Below are positions 1-9,530 of a stretch of 19,377 nt of DNA, in pieces. Made by a program: the position numbers and the translations under genes. The DNA is taken from positions 1 through 19,377 of the forward strand of contig JADPYG010000009.1 in assembly GCA_017654735.1 (NCBI GenBank), given 5' to 3'. The notes under the pieces are model-generated. The model saw only the letters and a program-made list of their open reading frames with translations. It searched no databases and had not been told where the DNA came from. The stretch's first letter is position 1; every line of letters starts with the position of its first letter. The DNA comes from Vishniacozyma victoriae (Eukaryota; Basidiomycota; Tremellomycetes; Tremellales; Bulleribasidiaceae).

Positions 1-357
1 CCAATTAGATATCCTGGTTCCTACCGTCATTCTACACCAGAATATACATGGTATCAAGCAATAGTGTGGATGCATGGATCTAGAGACCTGATCTTGGTCA
101 CCCACTTTTGATCCCGGCTTTGGGGGTGGATTACCGGTGAGTTTGCTTTTTCTGAATAACTTCTCCCACACACAACCTATGCTGATTCCAATTAGATATC
201 CTGGTTCCTACCGTCATTCTACACCAGAATATACATGGTTACAAGCAATGGTGTGATGCATGGAATGGGAGACTTGATCTCGGTCACCCACTTTTGATCC
301 CGGCTTTGGGGGTGGATTATTGGTGAGTGTCCTGTTTTCACATAACTCTTTCCACAT
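1..357. repeat. Direct tandem repeat, period 187 bp, at left edge
   Basis: The sequence starting at base 1 (CCAATTAGATATCCTGGTTC...) restarts at base 188 and runs through the same landmarks: the TACCGTCATTCTACACCAG block, a TTTTGATCCCGGCTTTGG block and a GGTGAGT block followed by a pyrimidine-rich tail. The copies differ by scattered substitutions and small indels. The second copy runs directly into the left arm of the large inverted repeat at 358. No coding potential is visible. The repeat may continue left of the window. Confidence 0.9.
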
Positions 358-484
358 TGACTCTAGAGTTGTATCAATGATACCGAGCAGTTCAGTGAGT
401 GTTGTACTATCATATTATGACCTTCAATGCATGCATGAATTTTTCTGATTTGCCTCCCCCCATCCCAGAATCGGTATGTAACCC
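358..484 (+). repeat. Left arm of 127-bp inverted repeat
   Basis: Bases 358-484 match the reverse complement of 19251-19377 with no indels and about eight mismatches counted by eye. The arm starts TGACTCTAGAGTT, contains the palindromic ATGCATGCAT and ends TATGTAACCC. Beyond 484 the inner sequences diverge: C-rich on this side, different on the other. The right arm ends exactly at the window edge, so homology may extend further outward there. Confidence 0.93.
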
Positions 485-729
485 CCCAACCCCCCCAACA
501 GCAATGTATACACAACAAGCAGATCTCGGTGCGCAACTTTCCTAATTTCCGACTTGTTTCCGCTAAATTTACCCCTAAGCGTCTTAACTTACATCATCGC
601 TAATATCCGCCGTCCCGCCAGCTGATGATCCCTTGACCCGCCCACCCCTGCATCATCACCTACGCCCCCCCCCTTCTACCCTCCTCCCGCTTTCTCTGCT
701 CATCTGTCCTTCGCGCGCTTCTCGGTGGC
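485..729. other. C-rich noncoding stretch downstream of TVP38
   Basis: This stretch contains several C homopolymer runs (around 482-500 and 665-673) and no supported reading frame. It lies between the left inverted-repeat arm and the stop codon of the minus-strand TVP38 gene, so it includes that gene's 3' UTR. Confidence 0.5.
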
Positions 730-2358
730 TTAAGATACCCCTTCCGATACCCCGTCAGTGAACAAGACGGGAATTAAGGCCTCAATATCGTCCTGCGGCA
801 GGTCGAGCATCGCCGCGTAGCTGATCCGGCGATCACTCCGAGCACCGGTGCCGCCGAGTACTGCTGCTGCTGCCGCTTTCTCCGCGAGACTGATCATTAG
901 TACCAGGACGTGACATTGCGCCAAGGCAGCGGGCACGAACTGACCGTTCCTTACGCCAAATGACCGTTCTCGCTCTGTGCATCTTGCGATAGATGTACCA
1001 TGCGGACCATATCGTCAAGACTGGAAAGGTCAGTTTGCATTGTTTGTCGTACCTGGTCATGGCGGAAACGACTCACTACCACCAATGGCTAGTGAAGTGT
1101 ATGTGATGATCCGCTCCCGAGTACTCTTTTTCCCACTGTCGACAAAGATAACACCGAGATAGACAAGGACAAGCTGGGCTAATCAGCGATCAGATTAGAC
1201 GTCCCGCTCTCGGCCGTCGCAGAGACTACGCACCTGTTTAGGCATTGTCAAGATCGTAGCGAGTGAGAAGATCCAGATGTTCATTCCGCAAGTCGCAAAG
1301 ACTGCCGTTGCGAAGTGTCTATCCTCGTCAGCTCATCTCTCACCACCGCCTACGCCTTCGTCAGACTCACCCAGGGACAGCACTCAGCCTGATCACGACA
1401 ATCAAGAAGAATCCTCCCTCCCTGACGATATGCGTCAGACTCGCATAATTCGCACTGGACTCTTCGAACTTCACTGCCCGGCCCCGGAGGCAGTATCTGA
1501 AAGCGTAAAAATTCGCGAGATCGCCTATGAGTGTCCCAGCCATCACGATGCCAAATCCGACCCCTAGCCCCCAAACTACTCCCACCAGTAGACAAATAAT
1601 TTCTTGCCCAAACAATGGGGGAAATGAGAGGATAAAGAGCGCTGCAATGGGGACAGTCCAGCCGGCTGGGAGGCTTTTCATCCGATTTGCGAAGGGTGTG
1701 AGCCATGCGACGATCTGGGCGTTAGCACAGGGCCAAGTACGGAGGCATGGCTCATGGACGTACCTGATCATTGTACACACTTATCAACACCACCAGAACA
1801 CAAAAGACAATGAGGATGAGGTACCAGTCTAGCCGTTAGACGACCCCACCTCATTTTACGATACAGGAACTCACACCACCAACTCAACCTGAGCCAGAAT
1901 CTCCAATTCAACAACTCTTTCCGGTCAAACCACCCCTTGGCTAGAAAAGCTTTCTCGGCCACTTCATCCTCTTTCGTCCAGTTTTCCGCATACTTCCCCT
2001 TCCCAATTTTTGGCCCCCTCGCCACGGTCCCCACCTCCACAGCTTCTGTGTCCGGACTATCCGACGCCTCACTCCTGGGCAGTACTGCTTTGAGGTTCAC
2101 CAAGGGAAGCCGCAGTTCATAGGGGCTTTGCGTGTCCGAAAGAGATGTAGAGCACTCGCCGTGTGGCCTCGAGGACCGGCAATCACTCTCGTATTCGTAG
2201 GATTGGGTTAGTAGGTGGGATGTTGGGGTCCCGTATGACGGGGGATAGGCCTGCGAGATGGGTACTATAGGTCCAGCGCCATGCTGAGGTATCTGGGACA
2301 GGTGGCTCAGCTCATAGCTGCCGAATCCCTGGCGAGAGCGGGAATAGTCTTCCGTCAT
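730..2358 (-). CDS. TVP38: Tvp38/TMEM64-family (VTT domain) membrane protein
   Basis: Seven exons in transcript order: 2358-1875, 1828-1764, 1714-1371, 1318-1234, 1173-1077, 1020-945, 889-730, giving 436 aa. The first ~140 residues are a hydrophilic, Ser/Pro-rich cytosolic tail. A first membrane segment (WWYWYLILIVFCVLVVLI) follows across the exon 1/2 junction. The VTT/SNARE-associated core shows FPPLFGQEI, GVVWGLGVGFGIVMAGT, FAFRYCLRGRAVK (seen as FYAFRYC) and RLSAVPGHFATAVFATCG, the hallmark F/R/G pattern of fungal Tvp38, then WYIYRKM near the end. The family works in Golgi/late-Golgi and ER membranes, probably in lipid scrambling and traffic. Most introns are canonical with CTAAC- or CTGAC-like branch sites; the last uses a GTCAGT donor, chosen because it gives a plausible AEKAAAAAVLGG tail. 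If GTAAGG is used instead, the last ~50 residues change. The reading frame is otherwise intact. Confidence 0.87.
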
Positions 2359-3704
2359 TTTATATCTTCTGTACAAGCTAAAAGAGCAAGATAAATGGCG
2401 GGATGAAAGACGTCCAAAATCGGGGTGACAGCTGGGACCCGGGATACACCAGAAGTGCCGATACACCAGTGGCAAGGGTCGCGGTTACTCTGGCTGTCTA
2501 GGCGCGCAATGATACGCTGTATATTGTGAACTATATGAGCCCACCGTTGGGCAGACCAGGCCGGGATGTGCGTGTACGAAGGTGGCACAAAAGACTGTCG
2601 CCGCGATGTTCGAAGGATTGTCCAGGGGCCCGTTGGTGAGCCCAAGTATAATGAAATGTAGGTGTCCAAAGAGGATCTGAATGGATCACTGAAAGCGCAG
2701 TGTTTATGTAGAATTGGAAAGCGGGACAAAAGATGACAAAGGCTAGTACAATAACAAGTTGTAACAGCGCTACCACCAACCGCCAAGAAATAATATGTTG
2801 ACAGGCAACAGGTGATAAGCGTCATGGCCGCAGCGACATTGGGACCCTGAATCTCCATCAGTGGAGGTGGAGGGTGACGTGATCATCTGGCACACATGAT
2901 TCCGCAAAAGTCACTCAGCCAGTCTCCCGCGAGACCAAGCTCAATTGGCTCGCCCTGTTGGAGGGACCGAATAAGCGAGCTCATTTCGATGCTATAGCTA
3001 GCTCATCTCGTTCATCGCTCTGTTTCTTATTTATGCAGAATATTCACAGCACTGTTTACTCCCCTCAGGATGGGATCTTTTTGTTCAATCTTTTCCTGCT
3101 TCGCAAACGTGAAGCTCACAGTCTTCATGGTATAGCTCTGCAGCAAGATCGAGTTCGAGACCCCGATGATTGGCAGCCGCGTCAACTTCCATTATCCACG
3201 ATGTCTCATGGCCAACATTCGAGAATGCTCGGCTGGTTTCGATGAATAAGAGCGATGACGCACTCGACAGTATCACCAGTGATAAAACACTGTGAACCCT
3301 TGCACTGGTCTGAATGCTTTCGCAGCGAGCGAACCAATAAGCCAATCATCATCCAGGAGATGCTAAGTTGCAAGAAGCGAGTCTGATCACACACACACTC
3401 AAAAGACAGCAGCAGAAAGAGAGTTGTGAAGAGGCCCATCTCGGTTCTCTTTGGCTCCCGATGATGGAGCTCGTCCAGCAAGCCCTTTTAACAGCATTTG
3501 TATTCTGCCCAACAATGATCGATTCCGGCTTCGCGTTCGTTTAGCTTTTTAAGCAAGCTTATTGAGCATCAGCTCTATTGCCCTCGATTCTCGCGAGTGC
3601 TTTTCCGGTCAGAATTGGTGACCTCGCAAAGGTTTATCACCTCTGAGTTCGAGTACATATCATTGGTCTGGGTATGGTCAATATCTAATGTTATATTGCG
3701 CGCC
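2359..3704. other. Intergenic region without a supported gene
   Basis: It holds the TVP38 promoter/5' UTR and the downstream flank of the broken ZIP gene. Several open frames of 80-167 codons occur on the minus strand, some with hydrophobic runs (for example one beginning MGLFTTLFLLLSF at about 3440), but none matches a family I know and none extends convincingly by splicing. They may be chance frames or remnants of a decayed gene. Confidence 0.45.
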
Positions 3705-5115
3705 CTAAGCCCATCGACCGAGCAGCGCCATCAATCCAGATCCGAGCAGCATGCAACTGAATATGTATGCTAATTTCCCTTTGCTTGACTTCATGGCTAG
3801 TGGATTTAGTAGAACACCGTGTGCGAGCAGTTCCGCCGGTTCTGCATTGTCAACAAGTGGCGTGAACTTTGGAGGTGAACACACCGGTGTGGTGTAAAGC
3901 AAAATACCGACAGAAACAGCATCGAGGATACCGCTAATGATACTCGCTTTGGCACCAACGACTCTCGGACCCCTAGGCCTATAGCTACGCCGACTGGGGT
4001 GCAGATCGAGTAAAACACGGCAGCAGCATATCGTGCGTAATTCCATTTTCCTGGTAGGTTAAGCCCCAACCACCGGGAAATCAAGACCGAGACCTTCAAA
4101 CATTTCTACTATATTATATTGGGCCATCTCTCTCTCTCATTCACGCAAATTCACGGTGAAAATTGAGAACAACAAACAGTATGATGAATTCGTCACTCAG
4201 AGCGAGTGTAAGACCAATGATGACATTGGATTTTTAGCCTTCCAAAGCTTGTGGGAAACCTCCAGTTCGGGTGGACAACCTCCAGTTCGGCCGAGGATAA
4301 CTGATTTGCAAAAGGAAGACATATCTGTGAATAACTACTCCGAATTTGAGCACGGCAACGCCGACCAATTGTGCCTATGCTTCGGGCTGAGAAGGTTTGA
4401 AAACATCTTTATCGCTCTTGCTCTCGGCAGTTGTCGACCTGTTCTCCCCTTCTTGTTCTTGCTCGGCCCCAGCCAATTCTGGGGCATGGGATACTGGCCT
4501 CCCTTCGGCATCCACATCGAGGGGGTAAAGGGGATCACAGTTGTGATTACGAGCAACAACGTCTAGAGGAGCAGCCTGGTTTGCATCTGAATCATTCAGC
4601 GTCGTTTGACCGCGGGCTCTTGTCAAGTAGGCTTTCACTTCACTTACTAAAGTCGACGCCGAGACGCATCAGCTTCTTCGTTCCGATCCTGTAGGCAGCA
4701 ACTTCGGCAAAGAACATCCCGTAAACTGCAGCCAGAGCGATAGCGGGCGCCCAACTGTAATCCGCGCATGCTCCTGGCAAGCATGCCGATCCTACATATT
4801 CGAAAGCAGGGGCAAGAAGGTGAATGAACGCCGTAGCAATGATGACCCCTGATCCAAAATATTTCGTAAATCTGCTGGTCAGTGGGCTATTTCGGGAGAA
4901 TTGACAGTGACAGTGGATGATTACTGACTCGAAGCAAGATGTCGGAACTGACTTGCTGAATCGAAGAAGGATTGGTAGAAGAGTTCCAAATAGCGATGTG
5001 ACCTATTCACATGAGATTGGCGCTTTGGGAGATAGTCTTGTTTGGGGGCTGACGAGTATCATAAATATAGATCCTATTCTCAGACCTTGCCTCGAGTCAT
5101 CGTTGCTGGGGCACA
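3705..5115 (-). pseudogene. Broken ZIP-family zinc (iron) transporter
   Basis: Fragments cover almost the whole ZIP fold in order: TM1 LRIGSIFMILV (5082-5054), TSLFGTLLPILLRFSKSVP (5002-4929), TKYFGSGVIIATAFIHLLAP and FFAEVVAYRIG-like FFAEVAAYRIG (4874-4648), a charged loop (4616-4378), AQLVGVAVLKFGVVIH, GLTLALSDEFI, the metal-site HQMFEGLGL, CTPVGVAIGLGVRES, SIISGILDAVSVGILLYT and the conserved end GSGLMALLGRWA. Damage: an in-frame TAG at 4377-4375 just before TM4; a frameshift after MFEGLGL (about 4090); a second after GVRES (about 3960); a disturbed LLYT-ELLAHE junction; and probable loss of the GT and AG of one intron (about 4330 and 4235). No start codon could be fixed upstream of TM1. 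An intact relative would be a plasma-membrane Zn/Fe importer. Residues H and E of HQMFEG remain. Confidence 0.85.
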
Positions 5116-6454
5116 ATGATCGTCTTCCACTGATCGATGTGGTGTACGATGTGTAAGAGTGTTGATAACAAAGGAAGGTCGGTAGGGGGTACCTTCTATC
5201 ACTGCGCAAGTATAAGAGCAGTCGGTGTCGGAAAGAGGATCGGACGATCAACCGCGCGGGTACTCTTGCTCACAAGCAAACCGAACTATTCCTCAACTGG
5301 AACGACCGCTTACTACGACCGCTTACACCCGTCTACATATCGCAAGGCAGGATTCTGCTATCATCTGCCTACGGTTTTGCCTCGCCTACTACAAACAAGG
5401 GCCTGCCCTGATCCTCCTACTTAGGTCAGAAAATCGCTCATCTTGGCATCCTTACCAAGAGCTCAACTCATCTCGGTGCCAAAATTGGTTCACTCTCTGA
5501 CCGCGTAGTGGTGCTGGCTGCACCAGACCACGAAATATAAGAGTGGTGGCAGACGTTCTCCTGAGACTAGAGGTAATTCTTTTAGGTCCAGATATCACTT
5601 AAGTCCAGATCTCATTGACCCTGCTGAAGCAAGATCAGTTGGGTAAGTCAATAGTATGTCCGAAATCTCAGTGGCTATTAGCGGTACACCAAGATGTATA
5701 CCAACAGCTGCTGACCAGGAGAATGGCATAGCTGCCAGCTGCTCTTCTCATGGCCAGTGGGTGGAGCTGCCAGGGCAAAGCAATCAGTGGGCGCACTGTC
5801 CAACTTGCAATGCTGTACGCTTCTGACTGTCGCAAAATGCAACGATCGGCAAAAATACAATGGCTGGTAATATTGGTGGAGAAAAGGGTCTCGGACAGTA
5901 CAGTGCGCTTTTGTTGAAGTGTAGGTCGCTCGCTCGCTCGCCCGTCTATCAAATTTTCATCTATCTAGATCTCTTCTCTCTCACATGCAACTCAAGGAGA
6001 ACGGGACATTAAGGTTTGCTGTAACACACTACTCCTGCTTTTAGGGGTCAGCGTATTGTGAGTTTCCTTGTTCCACATAACTCTTTACACACTGCACATA
6101 AACAAATTTTGTTGACATCATCCGATAGATACGGTCATTCTGAGCCGGAAATAAGTGTTGGATGCTTGCAATTCATTTTCGCCCGAGACACCACCCCGAC
6201 CCCCACCCCCAGATAACCATGTAGCCCCCTGGCCCGTCGAATTCACCTGTCAAACATTGTAAGTATTGAAGCGCGAGTATCAGGACGGTCTAATCAATAG
6301 AACGATCACGGCCACAACAATCAGTACAAATAATGCAAATTGGTACATTTTTCGAAGGGACCCCGTCTCTGATTGACAGCGCATCATTTATGACTAGAGA
6401 CGAAAGAAGGTGCCTTCAGTGAAAGTGTGGATCAGCCAACGAGCTGTGGTATGC
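5116..6454. other. Noncoding region between ZIP pseudogene and multicopper oxidase
   Basis: No gene is supported. Visible items are a short GCTCGCTCGCTCGC simple repeat near 5926-5941, a doubled CGACCGCTTAC at about 5303-5327, and a diverged repeat copy at about 6030-6240 (listed separately). Open frames of 60-95 codons here look random. The right end contains the 3' UTR of the multicopper oxidase. Confidence 0.5.
6030..6240 (+). repeat. Diverged copy of the left-edge repeat (about 300-500)
   Basis: The order of blocks is the same as at 310-500: a GGGGTNNNNNTATTG start, GTGAGT followed by a T-rich stretch, CACATAACTCTTT (6077-6089 against 340-352), then further on a C-rich ACCCCCA-type block followed by ACCATGTAGCCCCC resembling GGTATGTAACCCCC. 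A TACGGTCATTCTGA block also resembles TACCGTCATTCTAC of the 187-bp repeat. Identity is clearly lower than between the two inverted-repeat arms, so this looks like an older copy in the same orientation as the left arm. Confidence 0.5.
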
Positions 6455-8927
6455 CTACTGCAGCTCGGGGATTTCTGAAAGTGGTGCAATGGCAGGTGGT
6501 TTGGCGATGGAATCGGGGAATATGGGGAGATCCTCCGCTGCTTCGATGAAAGCAACCGCCATACCCGACTTTATAGGTATCAGCTGACGACAAAAATCAA
6601 AAGGCATGGAAACCTACAGCTAGGTGTGAGTTGATGTGGCAATGGAGCAGCCAAACCCCCGGGTTATCGGCCACAAAGCGGATGGCCAACCACCCTCCTT
6701 CAGGAAGATGAGCTGAATCGCGACGAGGTGCGGTGGAATTGACGTTTAGCGCCATTCCGGCAGGACTCTCGGGCATGCTACTGGCGACATCGACGACTGA
6801 TACATTCGTGGGGAACGTCGAATTAGCCAAGCTTCCTAAGACTCGGAAGTAGTGACCGTGCAAATGAATCGGGTGCGCCATCATGTCCAAGCTATCGGCC
6901 GTTATCTAAGTTGTCGTCGTCAGTCAAGCTGAACGAGAAGTATGTAGGCAGTGAGGGGATGGTAAAGACCGTGTAACATACCTGTAGCAACACGTCCACA
7001 ACGTTGCCTTTCGCCAACCTGAAAATACCCGAAGCGTTTCTCGGTGCAAAAAGGAGAGGCGTCCCCTGCGCGTTATTCGAAGCGAAAGGTTGGCCGGACT
7101 GTAACACCCAAACGGTGGGGCTACTCTGGTCCACATCTAGCCTGATTTCCATGCTGGAAGTAGGAACTGCTTCGGCAGGATACGGCGCTAATTTTTTGTC
7201 GTCCATCAACTGGACGCTCGAATTAAGCGGTTTGCCGTTTGAATTGACCCAGGACGACGAGGTGGCCTCAGCGGCAGACTCGGTGTCGTTCTAACGAAGT
7301 CAACGCCGATCGCTTGTCCCGGCGATAGCTTCGGCAACCTTTACGCTTGTGTTAACTCACTGAGGGACTGTATCTCAAAAGCGCCGTCCCTTGGTAATTT
7401 TGGTGTGTCAATGTCGATGCTCGCACAGTGTACACCTTCGATGTCCCCTTGGGCTTGCGTATCATGATGCCATACCGTTGGCCAATACCGATATTTATAA
7501 CCTGCCAAGTGGAAGAAGGCCCGATCAGCTCCAGCTCTCGCGCATAAAACAGGGTACTTACCTGGACCTTCTGTGGAGCAACAAACGCACCGTCGGCAGA
7601 CACAACCCAGAAGTCGTGCTCGTCGAAGCTCAAGGACAGCTGCTGAGACGCCCCGGCGTTAATGATATGCACCATGTTCCAGGTTGAGTCCTCAGGCAAA
7701 GAAAGCACAAATCGGGGGGTTGTGGTGTTCTGACACGAGTCGACTGAGGTTGTTTCAAGCGGGGTCGAAGGTTGATCCATCGCCGATGTTATCCTCATGG
7801 ATGAGGATGCAGTTGCCACGAGACCAGGGGGCATGCTGAAAGCAAGCGACGAGAGGGACATCGCCGACATCGTCATGGTTGGGTGGCTGTCGCGCCGCAT
7901 CGCCATGGAGGACATGTCGTACATGGAAGACCCTACATTCGTCCTCGATGTAGCCATCTGGTCTATCGGATCTGTCTTGTCTGCGGCAGATCAGTGACCA
8001 ACATTGGCGCGTTTAGTCTCGTCACACATACTTTTGCTTTCGCTACCTTTCATGCCCATCATGTCCATCATCGATTCACAACCAAAGGAGTTTCTACCCA
8101 TGGTGTCAACAGGACAATCAACTCTCCCCATTCCATTGAATAGAACACTGTTTGCACACAAAGGTCGCATCGAGTCTTGCGTGGCGACCATCCGCAAAGC
8201 GATCGCATCACTAGTCTCATGGAACCAGTCATTCACCATTAACATATTTGGGGACTGTTCCGCTCGCCGCATAGCACTGATGTCTTTGGTGTCATTGCTG
8301 ATAAGAGCGTAGGGTCTTTCGATCGTGTCGTTCGGTCCAATGAGCATCGCTCCACGAACCCCGTCCTCGTAGATACCGCGCAAGTGGACATGGTACCAAT
8401 ACGCACCATAGTTAGATTCTGTTCCGAAGCAATAGGTATAGTTACCTCCAGGAAGAATCGCATACTAAGTGGGAGTCAGCAGGCCGATCAATGAAGCAAT
8501 TAACGTATTTACCTGATTGAGTCCCGGGACACCGTCAGATTCGGGTGTGCCTCGTTGATGCAGGCCATGCCTACAGAGCGGCGTCAGCGTGTGCCGTGTT
8601 GGTCGAATGGAAAGCTTTCTCACCAGTGCATACCGATCTGAACTGCGAGCATGTTATTGACTGTGACGACAAATGTTTCGCCTTGCGTCGCCTCGATAAT
8701 CGGTCCGGGTGTTATCCCGTTGACAAGAAGGAGGGGTCTGGGATACCCATCTACTATCAGACGAAGCAATAGATAAAAGATGGAGGCTGTGGTATCTCAC
8801 CTGGTGATCCGTAGCCAGCAGTGACGTTCAACGTATAGTTCCTGGTCGGTCCGCCGATGTTCCGGCAGCCCGAAATTGTCGCGGCAAGCAGCAAAGTGAC
8901 AGCGATTCTTTTGCAGAGGGCAATCAT
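6455..8927 (-). CDS. Secreted Met-rich multicopper oxidase
   Basis: Nine exons: 8927-8801, 8750-8624, 8570-8513, 8464-8032, 7980-7562, 7501-7361, 7290-6982, 6905-6618, 6568-6455; 671 aa. Residues 1-21 (MIALCKRIAVTLLLAATISG) form a signal peptide. All four copper-binding signatures are present: HWHG (84-87), WYHVH (127-131), HPIHLHGH (549-556) and HCHINSHLASGM (626-637), with C627 as type-1 ligand and M637 at the axial position, as in ascorbate oxidase and bacterial CueO, not the Leu/Phe of typical fungal laccases. Between domains 1 and 2, residues ~215-320 carry about 18 Met, mixed with Ser and His (for example SMMDMMGMKG), lengthening the protein beyond the usual ~520-620 aa. There is no C-terminal membrane anchor, which argues against Fet3. 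It shares a promoter with the Cu-ATPase. Family known: O2-dependent oxidation of phenols or metal ions. Inference: Cu(I) oxidation or binding. Confidence 0.9.
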
Positions 8928-9085
8928 CACCGTTCGAATGGGTCTTTGATAAGAGTATATGTGGACAACCTGTTAAAATGTGGGTAATGTGGGTTGGGAA
9001 TGTGTGACACTGCAGCACCCCTTTTCTCCTGTTTCTTATGGTCTCCCGATCGCCTCGATTGACTGGCCCTCTGGAAAGGCCAAGA

Positions 9086-9182
9086 TGAGATATTTACGCA
9101 TTTAGACATGATTGCAATAATGGTCCGAAGCGTGATCGCGCGATATTCGCTGATGACAACGAGCGATTTATGCGGAGTTGCC
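9086..9182 (+). repeat. Promoter element, copy 1
   Basis: Ordered blocks shared with copy 2: GAGATATTT, then TTTAGACATGATTGCAATAAT, then GCGCGATATTCGC, then CAACGAGCGATTTATGCGG and GTTGCC. The last part forms a small inverted repeat, GACAAC ... GTTGCC, around GAGCGATTTATGCGG. Spacing between blocks is conserved up to one gap relative to copy 2. Confidence 0.85.
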
Positions 9183-9220
9183 AATATGGCAGGTGACGGC
9201 ATTTAAGTTAGGCACAACTG

Positions 9221-9338
9221 AGACGAGATATTTCCGCGTTTAGACATGATTGCAATAATTGCCCAGCGCGTCAGCGCGCGATATTCGCGGGATGAGCAAC
9301 ATTAGCGGGTGGCAACGAGCAATTTATGCGGGGTTGCC
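9221..9338 (+). repeat. Promoter element, copy 2
   Basis: It repeats the blocks of copy 1 in order, with about 13-14 extra bases (GGGATGAGCAACATTAGCGG region, 9288-9308) before the final block. Its end is GGCAACGAGCAATTTATGCGG plus GTTGCC, a better inverted repeat (GGCAAC/GTTGCC) than in copy 1. It also holds the palindrome GCAATAATTGC (9252-9262). Strong conservation of the blocks compared with the surrounding bases suggests binding sites. Confidence 0.85.
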
Positions 9339-9530
9339 GTTATGCCGTATTTGCGAGTTTTCAGAGTGTCCAATAATAGCAGACAGGTGATGATGTATAA
9401 GAAAAGCACAACTGGTGCGGATGAGTACCCGTCCTCAAGGAAATAGTCACTTTATTTCATTGTTCTCCTTCATCACCGTTTCCGCCACGCTTTATATCAA
9501 ATCGACTGAACGTATCTAAATCACACCAGT

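Larger units (their letters stand above)
8928..9530. promoter_or_regulatory. Shared divergent promoter of multicopper oxidase and Cu-ATPase
   Basis: The 603 bp between the two start codons contain no gene and serve both directions. The centre holds two tandem copies of a conserved element (9086-9182 and 9221-9338). A short shared block GCACAACTG occurs at 9211-9219 and again near 9405-9413. TTTATATCAA at 9491-9500 is a possible TATA-like element for the plus-strand gene. Co-regulation, probably by the neighbouring Cuf1, is inference. Confidence 0.7.

Noticed and set aside
2355..3481. Minus-strand hydrophobic open frames, considered as a Ctr copper transporter
   Set aside because: No MxxxM plus GxxxG pattern or Ctr membrane topology is present, and no splicing produces a coherent protein.
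5668..5952. Minus-strand open frame of 94 codons
   Set aside because: Its sequence overlaps a GCTC simple repeat, looks random and has no family match.
6455..8927. Assignment of the multicopper oxidase as the Fet3 iron-uptake ferroxidase
   Set aside because: There is no C-terminal transmembrane anchor, the axial residue is Met rather than the Leu of Fet3, and no Ftr1 permease gene is adjacent.
8928..9530. Classical Ace1-type metal response elements (TTNNGCTG-like) in the divergent promoter
   Set aside because: The single TTCGCTGA in copy 1 does not satisfy the consensus and is not conserved in copy 2.
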